Shown: positions 41,371 through 51,077, numbered from the stretch's first letter. The stretch: 60,563 nucleotides of DNA from Reinekea forsetii (GCF_018860385.1 NZ_JAHKPH010000017.1:1-60563), one strand, 5' to 3'. Translations and numbers: made by a program. Notes: generated from the letters alone by a model not told the origin.

Positions 41371-42043
41371 CATTTAAAAGGTTTTCTACCTTTTTAACAT
41401 ACTTGTCTAATCGTTCATCGTTAATACCCAAGCCATGCAACGCATTTACGGTTTCAAATAAATAATCGGCCGCGCTGCCAAGAGCGCCTTCACCTTGGGC
41501 TAAATGAATACAGCGTTGTTCAAAATTTAAGCTGCCGGCGTATTGTGGGCTGTTTTTATCCATAACAAACGCCACGGCATATAGAGTCGCTTCTTTATCT
41601 GTTTTTAAGGGTAACCAGAGCGGCTGGTAGGCACTTGCGACCATCTCGCGAGACCATAAAACACTGAGTTCTTCTTCGATACAGCTGGGATCCACTTTAA
41701 GAGCCTGACCGTGGCAACTACCTCCTTGCTCTAAACCTAACACTAATCCGGGATGTGTTTCCGAGCCCCGGCCAACGTATGTTTGTAGGCAAAAATCTCG
41801 GTGGTAGCCTTCTAAATAAGCGTCCGTTTTTTCGCTAATATGCATGGCTGGATTCCACAATAATGAGCCATAAGCAAATACCCAAACACTGCCGTCGTGG
41901 TTGGGGTTTGTTGATAGCGTTTGTCGCCAACTGCGTTCACGTTCTTCGGCCGATGTTAAGGTGATTAACCCTTTATCGTGCGCGGCTTGTGCCATTTTTT
42001 GAAAGAAACCATTTTTAATGGATTCACGATCTATATGTGCCAA
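41354..42043 (-). CDS. ChaC-family gamma-glutamylcyclotransferase
   Basis: A 229-aa protein. The substrate loop V-F-A-Y-G-S-L-L-W-N-P is near residue 51, with a conserved G-Y-H-R-D-F-C and an L-W-S-R-E-M segment. ChaC enzymes degrade glutathione to 5-oxoproline and Cys-Gly in the cytosol. The gene sits one base after the FAD oxidase, and the two are probably translated together. Confidence 0.88.
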   Translation of the reverse strand: MAHIDRESIKNGFFQKMAQAAHDKGLITLTSAEERERSWRQTLSTNPNHDGSVWVFAYGSLLWNPAMHISEKTDAYLEGYHRDFCLQTYVGRGSETHPGLVLGLEQGGSCHGQALKVDPSCIEEELSVLWSREMVASAYQPLWLPLKTDKEATLYAVAFVMDKNSPQYAGSLNFEQRCIHLAQGEGALGSAADYLFETVNALHGLGINDERLDKYVKKVENLLNESRTE

Positions 42044-42044
42044 T

Positions 42045-43436
42045 TCAACGCTCCGTGTAGTCGAAAATTAGGCCAGGGTTTAAAATGGCCTTCGGGTCTA
42101 ATTGTTTTTTGAGTAACTGCATGAGCGCAATTTCTTCTTGAGTTCGGCTGTATTTTAAATAGGATTTTTTCTGTAAGCCAATTCCGTGCTCAGCAGAAAT
42201 ACTGCCATTTAGGTTGGCTAACGGTTGGTAAACTAAATGATTGATCGCATCTTTAGTTTTCGCCGTTAAAGTAGGACCAACGTGAATGAATAGATGTAAA
42301 TTGCCATCACCTAAGTGCCCAAACACAATGATTTTCGCATCGGACCACTGGCTTTTAATGGCAGTTTGCAATTGATCTATGTAGCCCGCCATTTTATTGA
42401 TGGGCAAACTGATGTCGTAGCCAATATAGGGCGCTAGGCCGGTGGTTAAACGCTCAATGTCATCTCGTATGGCCCACATAGCTTGTTGTTGCGCTTTAGA
42501 TGATGCAATCGCTGCATCGACAATGATGCCATCATTCATGCAAGCTTCCAGTGCAGACATAAAAATGTCGGCTTCTAAATCGTGATAATTTGCCGCTTGT
42601 ATTAAGACATAATAGGGGTGTTCGGTAGAAAGTGGCGCTTGGTGTTTATGGCCATCGTCGATAATAAATTGATAGTGGTCTTGCCACATGACTTCAAATG
42701 CCGATAAGCGCCCACCTAGCTGTCTATCGAGATTCCGCAATGCCGTAACAAGATGTTCAAACTGGCTAACCGCGACCAAGGCTGTAGATACGCTGTTGTG
42801 TAGCGGCCGCAACCGGAGCGTCAGTCGCGTAACTATGCCCAATGTGCCTTCACTGCCTATAAAGAGTTGTTTTAAATCGTAGCCGGTGTTGTTTTTTAAC
42901 AGCGCCCGTAAATTAGTGATGATCTCGCCGTTAGGCATCACTACTTCTAGCCCAAGCACTTGCTCTCGAAACATGCCGTAGCGTAATACTTCATTACCGC
43001 CAGCATTGGTCGCAGCCATTCCGCCCAGTGTGCAACTTCCGCGCGCTCCTAAATCTACGGGAAAGTGCAGTTGGTGATCTTGAGCAAATTCATGCAATGC
43101 TTGCAATGGAACGCCTGCCTGTACCAAAACGCTGCGGTTATCTTCATCGATGGATTCTATTGCATTCATGCGCTCAAACGACAAAACCACCTGATGCTCT
43201 TGGCTGATCGAACCTTCCACAAAGCCTGTGCCGCCTCCGAGCACAACGATGGATATGCTTTGCTGATAGCAAAGCCCTACAACTTGGCTGACTTCTTCTG
43301 TGCATTTCGGTCGAACTAGGGCTAACGCCTGACGAGCGTTGCTATCAAACCAGCCAACGCTGCGAGAGGTTACATCTTTCCCTGTTAGAACGTTGCCATG
43401 CCCAACAATAGCCTGAAGCGAATTTAGAATGTCCAT
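42045..43436 (-). CDS. FAD-linked oxidase (D-2-hydroxyacid dehydrogenase type)
   Basis: A 463-aa protein with a PCMH FAD-binding domain (V-V-L-G-G-G-T-G-F-V-E-G and D-L-G-A-R-G-S-C-T-L-G-G-M-A-A-T-N-A-G-G) and a GlcD/VAO C-terminal domain ending F-G-H-L-G-D-G-N-L-H and S-A-E-H-G-I-G. The family covers GlcD, D-lactate and D-2-hydroxyglutarate dehydrogenases. The frame is open to a GTG at 43454, but the ATG at 43436 fits better. It precedes a ChaC gene, so a role in glutathione or hydroxyacid metabolism is possible. Confidence 0.85.
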   Translation of the reverse strand: MDILNSLQAIVGHGNVLTGKDVTSRSVGWFDSNARQALALVRPKCTEEVSQVVGLCYQQSISIVVLGGGTGFVEGSISQEHQVVLSFERMNAIESIDEDNRSVLVQAGVPLQALHEFAQDHQLHFPVDLGARGSCTLGGMAATNAGGNEVLRYGMFREQVLGLEVVMPNGEIITNLRALLKNNTGYDLKQLFIGSEGTLGIVTRLTLRLRPLHNSVSTALVAVSQFEHLVTALRNLDRQLGGRLSAFEVMWQDHYQFIIDDGHKHQAPLSTEHPYYVLIQAANYHDLEADIFMSALEACMNDGIIVDAAIASSKAQQQAMWAIRDDIERLTTGLAPYIGYDISLPINKMAGYIDQLQTAIKSQWSDAKIIVFGHLGDGNLHLFIHVGPTLTAKTKDAINHLVYQPLANLNGSISAEHGIGLQKKSYLKYSRTQEEIALMQLLKKQLDPKAILNPGLIFDYTER

Positions 43437-43774
43437 AAATACCCAAATTAACACGATGATTTAAGCGTCGACGTTACCATATCTTATGGCTGTTAAGCAT
43501 GAGCTTTTGTATTTGGACCTTATGATCACTGTTTAATTACAAAAGTTAGGATCGGTATAAGTATTGAGTTCTAATGAATTTTTATTGTTAAAAATCAGTT
43601 TTTATAAAGTTTTTTGCAGGATTGGTCACTGATTTAGGGTGTCTGATTCAGTTATGCGCTATTTTGGTGAGATTTATAAAAAAATAATATTTAGACTTGA
43701 AAGCATAATTTGTTAGCGGTAGGGTTATTTGCATAAAACCGTACATAATAAAAACACGACCAAGGAGTGCGTTA
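43437..43774. other. AT-rich intergenic region
   Basis: A 338-base gap between divergent genes. It is AT-rich, contains several TTTAT/TATAAT-like stretches, and must hold the promoters of the oxidase and of the ABC transporter operon. I see no gene, no riboswitch-like conserved structure and no clear operator. Confidence 0.5.
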
Positions 43775-44866
43775 GTGACCCAAGCAAACGATGATCGGTT
43801 TGTGGTATTTGACCGCGTACAAAAGAGCTACGATGGTCGCAATTTAGTGGTAAAAGACCTGAATCTCGACATTGCCAAAGGCGAATTCCTAACCATGCTC
43901 GGTCCTTCTGGCTCGGGTAAAACCACTTGTTTAATGATGCTGGCCGGGTTTGAAACCGCCACGCATGGCGACATACTTCTCAATGGGCAGCCCATTAATA
44001 ATATTCCACCCTATAAGCGCGGAATTGGCATGGTGTTTCAAAATTATGCCTTGTTTCCACATATGACCGTCGCTGAAAACCTCGCCTTTCCGCTAGCCGT
44101 TCGCAAAATGCCAAAAGCCGAACGCGAAGCCAAAGTAATCCAAGCGTTAGAAATGGTGCAAATGGGAGAGTTTGCGAATCGTCGTCCAGCGCAATTATCG
44201 GGCGGGCAGCAGCAACGCATAGCGTTAGCGCGAGCATTGGTGTTTGAACCTGAATTGGTGTTGATGGATGAACCGCTTGGCGCACTCGATAAGCAGTTGC
44301 GAGAGCACATGCAATTTGAAATTAAACACCTGCATGAACAATTAGGCGTTACCGTGGTTTATGTAACGCATGACCAATCTGAAGCACTCACCATGTCTGA
44401 TCGTGTTGCGGTGTTTAATGATGGTCGCATTCAACAACTGGCGACCCCTGAAGAACTCTACGAACGCCCTCAAAACTCATTTGTGGCGCAATTTATTGGT
44501 GAAAATAATCGCTTAATGGGCCGAGTAGACCGGCTTGATGGCGAAAACAGTGTCGTCGTTTTAGACAGTGGTGAGCAAAGCAGTGCATTAGCCGTAAACT
44601 GCGGCGCAGCCGGTTCGCGTACTTTGTTATCTATTCGGCCAGAGCGCATTCGTATTGGCGAGCAGGCTACCGAAAATGTCACACAAGCCAAAGTGTTGGA
44701 GCTTATCTATTTAGGGGATCACATTCGGTGCCGTATGCGTGTGCATGGAGACGACCAATTTATTGCCAAAATTCCTAATTCGCCTGAAAGTCCACGCGTC
44801 ATGGTTGGGCAAGAGGTTAATATTGGTTGGGCCGCCGCTGATTGTCGCGCCTTAGACGCCGATTAA
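43775..44866 (+). CDS. ABC transporter ATPase, PotA/spermidine-putrescine type
   Basis: A 363-aa ATPase. Walker A is G-P-S-G-S-G-K-T-T (near residue 39), signature L-S-G-G-Q-Q-Q-R, Walker B L-V-L-M-D-E-P-L-G-A-L-D, and a C-terminal TOBE domain follows. It starts with GTG after AAGGAG. It heads an operon with a binding protein and two permeases; PotA-type polyamine import is the best family match, but the ligand is not proven. Confidence 0.9.
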   Translation: MTQANDDRFVVFDRVQKSYDGRNLVVKDLNLDIAKGEFLTMLGPSGSGKTTCLMMLAGFETATHGDILLNGQPINNIPPYKRGIGMVFQNYALFPHMTVAENLAFPLAVRKMPKAEREAKVIQALEMVQMGEFANRRPAQLSGGQQQRIALARALVFEPELVLMDEPLGALDKQLREHMQFEIKHLHEQLGVTVVYVTHDQSEALTMSDRVAVFNDGRIQQLATPEELYERPQNSFVAQFIGENNRLMGRVDRLDGENSVVVLDSGEQSSALAVNCGAAGSRTLLSIRPERIRIGEQATENVTQAKVLELIYLGDHIRCRMRVHGDDQFIAKIPNSPESPRVMVGQEVNIGWAAADCRALDAD

Positions 44867-44945
44867 TAAACGCTTATCCGCTTTTTTATACCCCAGTTTA
44901 AGCGGAGCCAATAATAAGATGGGGCAAAAATTAAGTGAGGAAAAT

Positions 44946-46046
44946 ATGGATATGTCAAAATCATTTTGGGTAGTCGGAGCGTTATCTCTGATAACGGCTA
45001 CTTCTTCAATCGCACAAGACTTAACCATTGTATCATGGGGCGGCGCCTATTCGAATTCGCAACAAAAGGCCTACCACGACCCATACATGGCGAAAAACCC
45101 GAACATTAATATTATTAACGATGAAAGCTCTGCAGAAGCTGTAGCAAAACTGCGCGCCATGAATGAAGCTGGCAATGTTACTTGGGATTTAGTCGATGTT
45201 GTTGCATCGGATGCTCTGCGCCTATGCGATGAAGGCTTGGCGATGGAAATTGATCACGATGAAGTGTTGGCACCCGCGCCAGATGGCACCGATGCCTCTG
45301 ATGACTTTGGAGACTTAATTGTGTCGGAATGTTTTATTCCGCAAATTGTGTATTCAACCACAGTGGGCTATCGAAAAGATTTAGTGGGCAGTACTCCGCC
45401 GACGGATATTTGTGCGTTATTCGATACCAAAGCTTACCCAGGTAAACGCGCGTTAGAAAAGCGCCCAATCAACAACATGGAATGGGCTTTGTTGTGTGAT
45501 GGTGTAGATAAAGACGACGTGTACGATGTTTTAGAAACCGATGCAGGGCAAGAGCGAGCGTTAGCTAAGCTCAGCACCATTAAAGACGATGTTATTTGGT
45601 GGTCGGCCGGTGCTGATACGCCTCAGTTATTAGCCGATGGCGAAGTTGTCATGGGCTCTACTTACAATGGCCGTTTATTTTCTGTCATTGTTGAGCAAAA
45701 CCAACCGGTAGAAATGCTATGGGATGCGCAAGTATTCGACTTAGACGGTTGGATCATACCTGCAGGTTTACCAGCCGAAAGACTTCAGGCCGTTAAAGAT
45801 TATCTTTATTTTGCTACCGATACACAGCGTTTAGCGGACCAAGCAAAATACATTTCTTACGGACCTGCGCGTGAAAGTTCGGCTCCGCTTGTTAGTAAGC
45901 ACGCAGAATTGGGTATTGATATGGCACCGCACATGCCAACCGACCCTAAAAACGCGAAAAACACCTTCCTATATAACTACGAGTTTTGGGCCGATTACCG
46001 CGATGACATCGACGCAAAATTCCAAGCATGGTTGGTGCGTAACTAA
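44946..46046 (+). CDS. periplasmic polyamine-type ABC binding protein
   Basis: A 366-aa exported protein with a signal peptide (S-F-W-V-V-G-A-L-S-L-I-T-A-T-S-S-I-A-Q). The mature start is D-L-T-I-V-S-W-G-G-A-Y-S, and the protein falls in the PotD/PotF fold family. The frame is open to an ATG at 44919, but GAGG stands 5 bases before the ATG at 44946. A family relation to putrescine/spermidine binding proteins is clear; the ligand may be another cation or organic amine. Confidence 0.88.
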   Translation: MDMSKSFWVVGALSLITATSSIAQDLTIVSWGGAYSNSQQKAYHDPYMAKNPNINIINDESSAEAVAKLRAMNEAGNVTWDLVDVVASDALRLCDEGLAMEIDHDEVLAPAPDGTDASDDFGDLIVSECFIPQIVYSTTVGYRKDLVGSTPPTDICALFDTKAYPGKRALEKRPINNMEWALLCDGVDKDDVYDVLETDAGQERALAKLSTIKDDVIWWSAGADTPQLLADGEVVMGSTYNGRLFSVIVEQNQPVEMLWDAQVFDLDGWIIPAGLPAERLQAVKDYLYFATDTQRLADQAKYISYGPARESSAPLVSKHAELGIDMAPHMPTDPKNAKNTFLYNYEFWADYRDDIDAKFQAWLVRN

Positions 46047-46123
46047 GTAAAGCGCTTAACTTGAAGTGGGGCACCTATGTGCCCTTTAAATTTAAAAAAT
46101 ACAACAGTGCGAAGTAATAAAAG

Positions 46124-47680
46124 ATGACTGGACAAGACACGGCAACGGTACCATTAGCGGCGGACGGACGCCCGTTAGAGCAAAGCTTACAACGGGCGCT
46201 GCGAAGACAAAAGTTACGCGCCTTAATGCTTATAGCACCCTTGTTGTTATTTGTGTTGTTAACTTTTATCGCGCCCATTGCCGATATGCTGTATCGCTCT
46301 GTTGATAACCGTATTGTATCGGAAACTTTACCCAGAACTGTCGAGCTTTTGCCCAGTTGGCAAGAAAGCAGCGGAAAACCGCCTAGTGAAGCGGTATTTA
46401 ATGCGTTGTATTTTGATTTGTTTTTTGCCTCTGAATTAAAAATTCATACTCGGCTTGGGTCTCGTTTAAATTACCAAGAATCGGGTATCTCATCTTTATT
46501 CCGAAAAACAGGCCGAAGAGTAGGCCGTTTTGAAACCGATGAAATTACGGATCAATTTGTTGCACTCAACCCACAATGGGAATCGCCCGAATTTTGGCTA
46601 GAGCTTACAAAGCAACCCGATTTTTCTGATGCTCTACCGACAACCGCCTCTGTTTGGGCAAGCTGGCAAGCGTTATTAATTGAAGACGAAAAAGACATAA
46701 AAGAAGAAACACCTGAAGATGTATTATTTTATGCCCTTTATTTAGATTTAATTCAGCCTAGCGCTCCGAACACTGTGTCTAGCTACAGCTGGTGGTCCAA
46801 TACAAAAAACGCGGTAGAAAGCTTTCAGCCTATCAATATTGTTGGGCAGTTTGAATCGGCCGATGAAGATTGGCTTGCAACAAATACTTGGGGCGTACTA
46901 AAACGTTATGCACCTACCGTCACCGATGGCTACTTTTTAAATGCACTAGATATGCATAAAACAGCCGGCGGCGTAGAAGCCCAACCCGAAAACTTGCAAG
47001 TATATAAGTTACTGTTTGTTCGCACACTGGTGTTATCGTTGGCAATTATGGCTTCTTGTATTTTGTTATCTTACCCGATTGCCTATTTGCTGTCGCACCT
47101 ACCAATGCGCAAGGCAAATCTGATATTAATTTTAGTCTTACTTCCATTTTGGACATCGTTGTTAGTTCGTACTTCGGCTTGGAAAGTGTTGCTGCAACAA
47201 CAAGGGGTGATCAACGATTTATTGGTCTGGGTTGGCTTAGTCGATGATGCTAACCGTCTGATTATGATGAATAATGCTGTCGGCACCATGATAGCCATGA
47301 CGCATATTTTATTACCCTTTATGATTCTGCCCATGTATTCGGTCATGCGAACCATTCCAGTTAGCTACGTTCGCGCCGCTAAATCGTTAGGTGCAACCAA
47401 CTGGACTGCGTTTTGGAAAGTGTACTTTCCGCAATCGGTTCCCGGTATTGGTGCAGGCTCAATTTTAGTATTTATTATGGCCATTGGTTATTACATCACC
47501 CCGGCTATTGTGGGTGGCACAACGGGCATCTTTATTTCTAACCGCATTGCTTACCATATATCCAGCTCGCTTAATTGGGGCTTAGCTTCAGCCTTAGGTG
47601 CTATTTTGTTGATTGTAGTGCTGGTGCTGTATTGGCTGTATGACAAATACGTCGGCATTGATAATTTAAAACTAGGGTAA
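46124..47680 (+). CDS. ABC permease, PotB type, with large periplasmic insertion
   Basis: A 518-aa inner membrane protein. One helix lies near residues 30-50, then about 240 hydrophilic residues, then five more helices from about 295. The EAA-type loop (S-Y-V-R-A-A-K-S-L-G-A-T) is near residue 415. PotB-type permeases normally have about 280-330 residues, so the insert between helix 1 and 2 is unusual. It is rich in acidic and aromatic residues and in Asn. Confidence 0.88.
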   Translation: MTGQDTATVPLAADGRPLEQSLQRALRRQKLRALMLIAPLLLFVLLTFIAPIADMLYRSVDNRIVSETLPRTVELLPSWQESSGKPPSEAVFNALYFDLFFASELKIHTRLGSRLNYQESGISSLFRKTGRRVGRFETDEITDQFVALNPQWESPEFWLELTKQPDFSDALPTTASVWASWQALLIEDEKDIKEETPEDVLFYALYLDLIQPSAPNTVSSYSWWSNTKNAVESFQPINIVGQFESADEDWLATNTWGVLKRYAPTVTDGYFLNALDMHKTAGGVEAQPENLQVYKLLFVRTLVLSLAIMASCILLSYPIAYLLSHLPMRKANLILILVLLPFWTSLLVRTSAWKVLLQQQGVINDLLVWVGLVDDANRLIMMNNAVGTMIAMTHILLPFMILPMYSVMRTIPVSYVRAAKSLGATNWTAFWKVYFPQSVPGIGAGSILVFIMAIGYYITPAIVGGTTGIFISNRIAYHISSSLNWGLASALGAILLIVVLVLYWLYDKYVGIDNLKLG

Positions 47681-47686
47681 TCAGTT

Positions 47687-48541
47687 ATGTTGCAACTTCC
47701 ATCTTATGCCTCAACCGGCGAAAAACTCTGGTTTTATAGTTTTAGAGTTATCTGTGGGCTGATACTGTTCTTTTTAATCGCGCCAATTGTTGTAATCATT
47801 CCGTTGTCTTTTAACGCTCAAGACTTCTTTACCTTTACTAAAGAAATGCTGGCGTTTGATCCAGCTGGATATTCTTTAAAACACTACGAAGATTTTTTTA
47901 CCAACAGCGATTGGACAAATGCCATCTGGAACTCCATTCGTATTGCGCCCATGGCCACGTTTTTATCGGTAAGTTTAGGCACCTTAGCCGCCATTGGCTT
48001 AAGCCAGCCGCACGTGCCTTTTAAGCGCTTCATAATGGCCATACTCATATCGCCCATGATTGTTCCTTTGGTGATATCAGCCGCTGGCATGTATTTCTTT
48101 TTCAGCCGAATAGGGTTGCAAGGCACCTACTGGGGTGTGGTGTTAGCGCACGCCGTGTTGGGCATTCCGTTTGTTATTATTACCGTAACCGCCACTTTGG
48201 TGGGGTTTGATCATTCACTGACACGAGCCGCCGCGAATTTAGGCGCTAACCCAGTGGTAACCTTTTGGAAAGTGCAAATGCCGTTGATTTTACCTGGAGT
48301 AGTGTCGGGCGGGTTGTTTGCTTTTATTACGTCTTTTGATGAAGTTGTGGTGGTGTTATTTGTAGGCTCTTCGGCTCAAAAAACATTGCCATGGCAAATG
48401 TTTATTGGCTTGCGTGAACAAATCAGCCCTACCATTTTAGCCGTAGCCACCATACTCGTCGCCTTGTCTATATTGTTGTTGACGGTGGTTGAGTTATTAA
48501 GACGAAGAACCGAGCGCTTACGCGGCCTAAGCCCAGGCTAA
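47687..48541 (+). CDS. ABC permease, PotC type
   Basis: A 284-aa inner membrane permease with six hydrophobic segments. The EAA loop L-T-R-A-A-A-N-L-G-A-N is near residue 175. Normal length. It follows the first permease by 6 bases and completes the import system. Confidence 0.9.
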   Translation: MLQLPSYASTGEKLWFYSFRVICGLILFFLIAPIVVIIPLSFNAQDFFTFTKEMLAFDPAGYSLKHYEDFFTNSDWTNAIWNSIRIAPMATFLSVSLGTLAAIGLSQPHVPFKRFIMAILISPMIVPLVISAAGMYFFFSRIGLQGTYWGVVLAHAVLGIPFVIITVTATLVGFDHSLTRAAANLGANPVVTFWKVQMPLILPGVVSGGLFAFITSFDEVVVVLFVGSSAQKTLPWQMFIGLREQISPTILAVATILVALSILLLTVVELLRRRTERLRGLSPG

Positions 48542-48651
48542 AATATAGGCTCCCAATAACTACCACTGCCGTACGCTTATGTTTAACACTTGTAGCCTTT
48601 GCAGGCTTAGGTTATGTTCAGTAACATAAAAACTAATTTGAGTAGCTGACC

Positions 48652-49731
48652 ATGATAGCCGCAAGTGTCATAACAATGTTCATTGTTTTAACCACGGCCT
48701 TACCCCTTTTAAAAATTAACCATTGGATTATTCGCGGGCTCGACTTTCCTCGTTTTCAAATTGCTGCTCTCGCCTGTGCTGTAACATTATTTCATTTGAT
48801 TTTTACAGATTTAAACCAATGGCTTGGCCAATTGAATCTATTTGCCACACTTATAAGCTTGTGTGTTCAACTGTGGTGGATTATACCTTACACCGCTTTG
48901 TGGCCAGCCGAAGTCAAGAGCACTAAAGAGAGCAACAGTCAAAATCAGCTCAGTATAATGACCGCCAACGTATTGCAAACGAACCATAATACCGAGGCGT
49001 TGATTCAGTTAGTGCGCACCCGAAAACCCGATATATTAGTAACCTTAGAAACCAATAAATGGTGGCAAGACCAGCTAGCGCCAATCACATTAGACATGCC
49101 GCACACCATTAAGTGCCCGCTAGAAAACCTTTACGGAATGCATGTGTATTCGAGGCTGCCATTAGCACAAGAGCAAATTTCTTTTTTGGTAGAAAAAGAC
49201 GTGCCGTCAATGCACTGCACCGTTGAATTACGTAACGGAGCCACCGTGAATATGCACTTTGTGCATCCAGCACCGCCCAGCCCAACAGAAAACGAAGAAT
49301 CGACAGAACGTGACGCCGAACTAATTACCATTGCCAAAAGTGTTGCCAAAACAAAAGAGCCGGTAATAGTCACCGGCGATTTAAACGATGTTGCATGGTC
49401 TTACACCACAAGACTGTTTCGTAAAATAAGCGGCTTACTGGACCCAAGAGTAGGCCGAGGCATGTACAACACCTTCCACGCCGATTACCCATTTTTACGC
49501 TGGCCACTAGACCATCTATTTCATAGCGAGCATTTTTGTTTAAAACATATAGAGCGACTACCGCACATAGGCTCTGATCACTTCTCATTATTTACCGTAT
49601 TAAGCTTTGAGCCAAAAAAAGGCAAAGAACAAGAAGGCTTGCAACCCGATAAGAGTGATAAAAAAGAAGCTGAAATAATTTCAGAACAAGTTGGAGTCGG
49701 ACAAACAGGTGTGCCGACTTTGAATGAATAG
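48652..49731 (+). CDS. membrane-anchored endonuclease/exonuclease/phosphatase-family protein
   Basis: A 359-aa protein with three hydrophobic segments in the first 80 residues and a cytoplasmic or periplasmic EEP domain. T-A-N-V-L-Q-T-N, T-L-E-T-N, V-T-G-D-L-N-D-V-A-W and a late D-H-F-S-L-F carry the metal and catalytic residues expected for the fold. The C-terminal tail of about 40 residues is charged and of low complexity. The substrate is unknown. It is the last chromosomal gene before the cassette array. Confidence 0.85.
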   Translation: MIAASVITMFIVLTTALPLLKINHWIIRGLDFPRFQIAALACAVTLFHLIFTDLNQWLGQLNLFATLISLCVQLWWIIPYTALWPAEVKSTKESNSQNQLSIMTANVLQTNHNTEALIQLVRTRKPDILVTLETNKWWQDQLAPITLDMPHTIKCPLENLYGMHVYSRLPLAQEQISFLVEKDVPSMHCTVELRNGATVNMHFVHPAPPSPTENEESTERDAELITIAKSVAKTKEPVIVTGDLNDVAWSYTTRLFRKISGLLDPRVGRGMYNTFHADYPFLRWPLDHLFHSEHFCLKHIERLPHIGSDHFSLFTVLSFEPKKGKEQEGLQPDKSDKKEAEIISEQVGVGQTGVPTLNE

Positions 49732-50151
49732 TAAGACTATATTCACGTTATAAGCGATTATTCAAAATCAAGTTATTTGTAATCACTAAAATACACACCA
49801 AATAGCAATAAGTATTTTTGAAGCAGTAAATCTATAATTTTGTGACAAGCATCTCAATTTGAAATTCTGTGCAGTTTATTCAGGTGTTTATCCTGTATAT
49901 GCTGCATGCGCGGTAAAGTACATGTTTTTGAAAGCAGGTGATTTTTAGTTGAATTTTAAAAAAGTTAATTTTGTTGGCTTGCAAGAGCGGTAGATACAGG
50001 AATACATCTGCACTAGATGCAATGTTACTGATGATCAAATTGACAGGTAAGTCGTTTAGAGACATTATGAGTGGGGTTGGGGAGTATTTAGGTATTTTAA
50101 AGCAAAATTTAACCGCCCCAAGTAAAAGCCGCAAGTGCGGTAGAATAAACT
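49732..50151 (+). other. left flank of the cassette array (no integrase)
   Basis: A 420-base stretch without a convincing gene. An integrase would be expected here on the minus strand, but no intI-like frame is visible. A small + frame from 49971 reads through the cassette junction and looks accidental. A segment from ATTTAAC (50107-50113) to GTTATAC (50152-50158), with a CCGC-AAGT-GCGG hairpin, has attC-like size but poor arm pairing. It could be a relic attC or an attI. Confidence 0.5.
50040..50068 (+). promoter_or_regulatory. candidate Pc-like promoter reading into the array
   Basis: A perfect TTGACA -35 box at 50040-50045, a 17-base spacer and a CATTAT -10 box (4/6) at 50063-50068. It points toward the first cassette, whose junction is about 85 bases downstream. 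This is the placement expected for an integron cassette promoter (Pc). Read from sequence only. Confidence 0.5.
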
Positions 50152-50171
50152 GTTATACGTGAGTCGAAAGT

Positions 50172-50579
50172 ATGAGATTAGCATCCTATGAACTTGATTA
50201 TTGGCAACTCCGTTCAGGTGAAAAGGCTCATAAAGCTAACCCCGATAAATTTTGGATTCCAGAAGAAAAGCATCGTAAAAGCCTAAAAGTTGGAGATGCT
50301 GCGAAGCTAATCTTTGATATGGAGGGTGAAAACGAAGATGGATCAATCGAAGTAGTTGGTGAAAGAATATTTGTAATTGTCTCTGAGGTAATAAACGAAT
50401 ACTACATTGGTATCCTTGATTCACAACCAGCATATGTAGAACCTGAGGATGATTTCTATTTAGGATTTGGTGTTGAAATTGCATTTACAGCTGAGCATGT
50501 AATTGATATTGATAGACCACCTGATGAATATATTAAATGGCAACTAGACCAAAAACCAGAAAAACTCTGGGAGCGATAG
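50172..50579 (+). CDS. cassette 1: hypothetical protein, DUF2314/DUF2185-like
   Basis: A 135-aa acidic soluble protein. The pattern G-E-R-I-F-V-I-V-S-E-V-x-N-E-Y-Y-I-G-I-L-D-S-Q-P followed by L-G-F-G-V-E-I-A-F-T-A-E-H-V-I-D resembles the DUF2314/DUF2185 families, which are common in cassettes and near polymorphic-toxin immunity genes. The match is by eye. It is first in the array, so it is the cassette best placed for expression from the Pc-like promoter. Confidence 0.7.
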   Translation: MRLASYELDYWQLRSGEKAHKANPDKFWIPEEKHRKSLKVGDAAKLIFDMEGENEDGSIEVVGERIFVIVSEVINEYYIGILDSQPAYVEPEDDFYLGFGVEIAFTAEHVIDIDRPPDEYIKWQLDQKPEKLWER

Positions 50580-50584
50580 TTCAC

Positions 50585-50685
50585 GTATAACAAGCCATTC
50601 AAGCAGGACAAATAACAGTTGGCTATTTGCTCCTTCGTCGCTTATTTTAGCCAACTATTATTTGCCTCTTAATGGGGCGTTACTA
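50585..50685 (+). repeat. attC site of cassette 1
   Basis: Runs from GTATAAC to GTTACTA, 101 bp. The left core is the complement of the cassette's GTTATAC start. The arms contain a long imperfect palindrome around GTTGGCTA/TAGCCAAC. Confidence 0.93.
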
Positions 50686-50699
50686 TTCAAGGAGAGAAA

Positions 50700-51077
50700 T
50701 TGGGAAAGTTGGATAAAAGGACATTGATACGTTGGAAGGTCTATATTGATCGATCCAAGATGTATATTGGATATATTCAGTTTCTTCTGATTATCTTCGT
50801 TTTCATACGCTCACTTGGTGATAACGCGTTAACTGACTTTGTTTTTAGTGCTCCTGCTTTGTCGGTGCCACTCATACTAGTTTTATTTGTATTCGGTTCA
50901 CTAGTATTAGGTTACTTCGATTCTAGGCTTGGTTTGCGAGAAGAAGAAATAAGAAATCATTCCCGTTCCAATCCAGTACTGATGGAAATCCAAGCTTCTA
51001 TTGAAGAACTAGGTCGCAAGATTGAGGTAATTGAAAAACAGGTCTCCTCAACTTCAAAGGGCAAATCCATTGAATAG
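50700..51077 (+). CDS. cassette 2: small membrane protein with coiled-coil tail
   Basis: A 125-aa protein, TTG start after GGAGAG. Two hydrophobic helices (about residues 20-37 and 50-73) are followed by a hydrophilic helix with heptad-like spacing (L-M-E-I-Q-A-S-I-E-E-L-G-R-K-I-E-V-I). The stop TAG lies inside the left core of the attC. Family not recognised. Confidence 0.7.
   Translation: MGKLDKRTLIRWKVYIDRSKMYIGYIQFLLIIFVFIRSLGDNALTDFVFSAPALSVPLILVLFVFGSLVLGYFDSRLGLREEEIRNHSRSNPVLMEIQASIEELGRKIEVIEKQVSSTSKGKSIE

Noticed and set aside
49880-50134. Possible remnant integrase on the minus strand before the array
   Set aside because: The 84-codon frame has none of the tyrosine-recombinase boxes and no intI-like segment.
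49971-50162. 63-codon + frame before cassette 1
   Set aside because: It starts with a TTG without a good ribosome site and runs across the cassette junction; it resembles no family.
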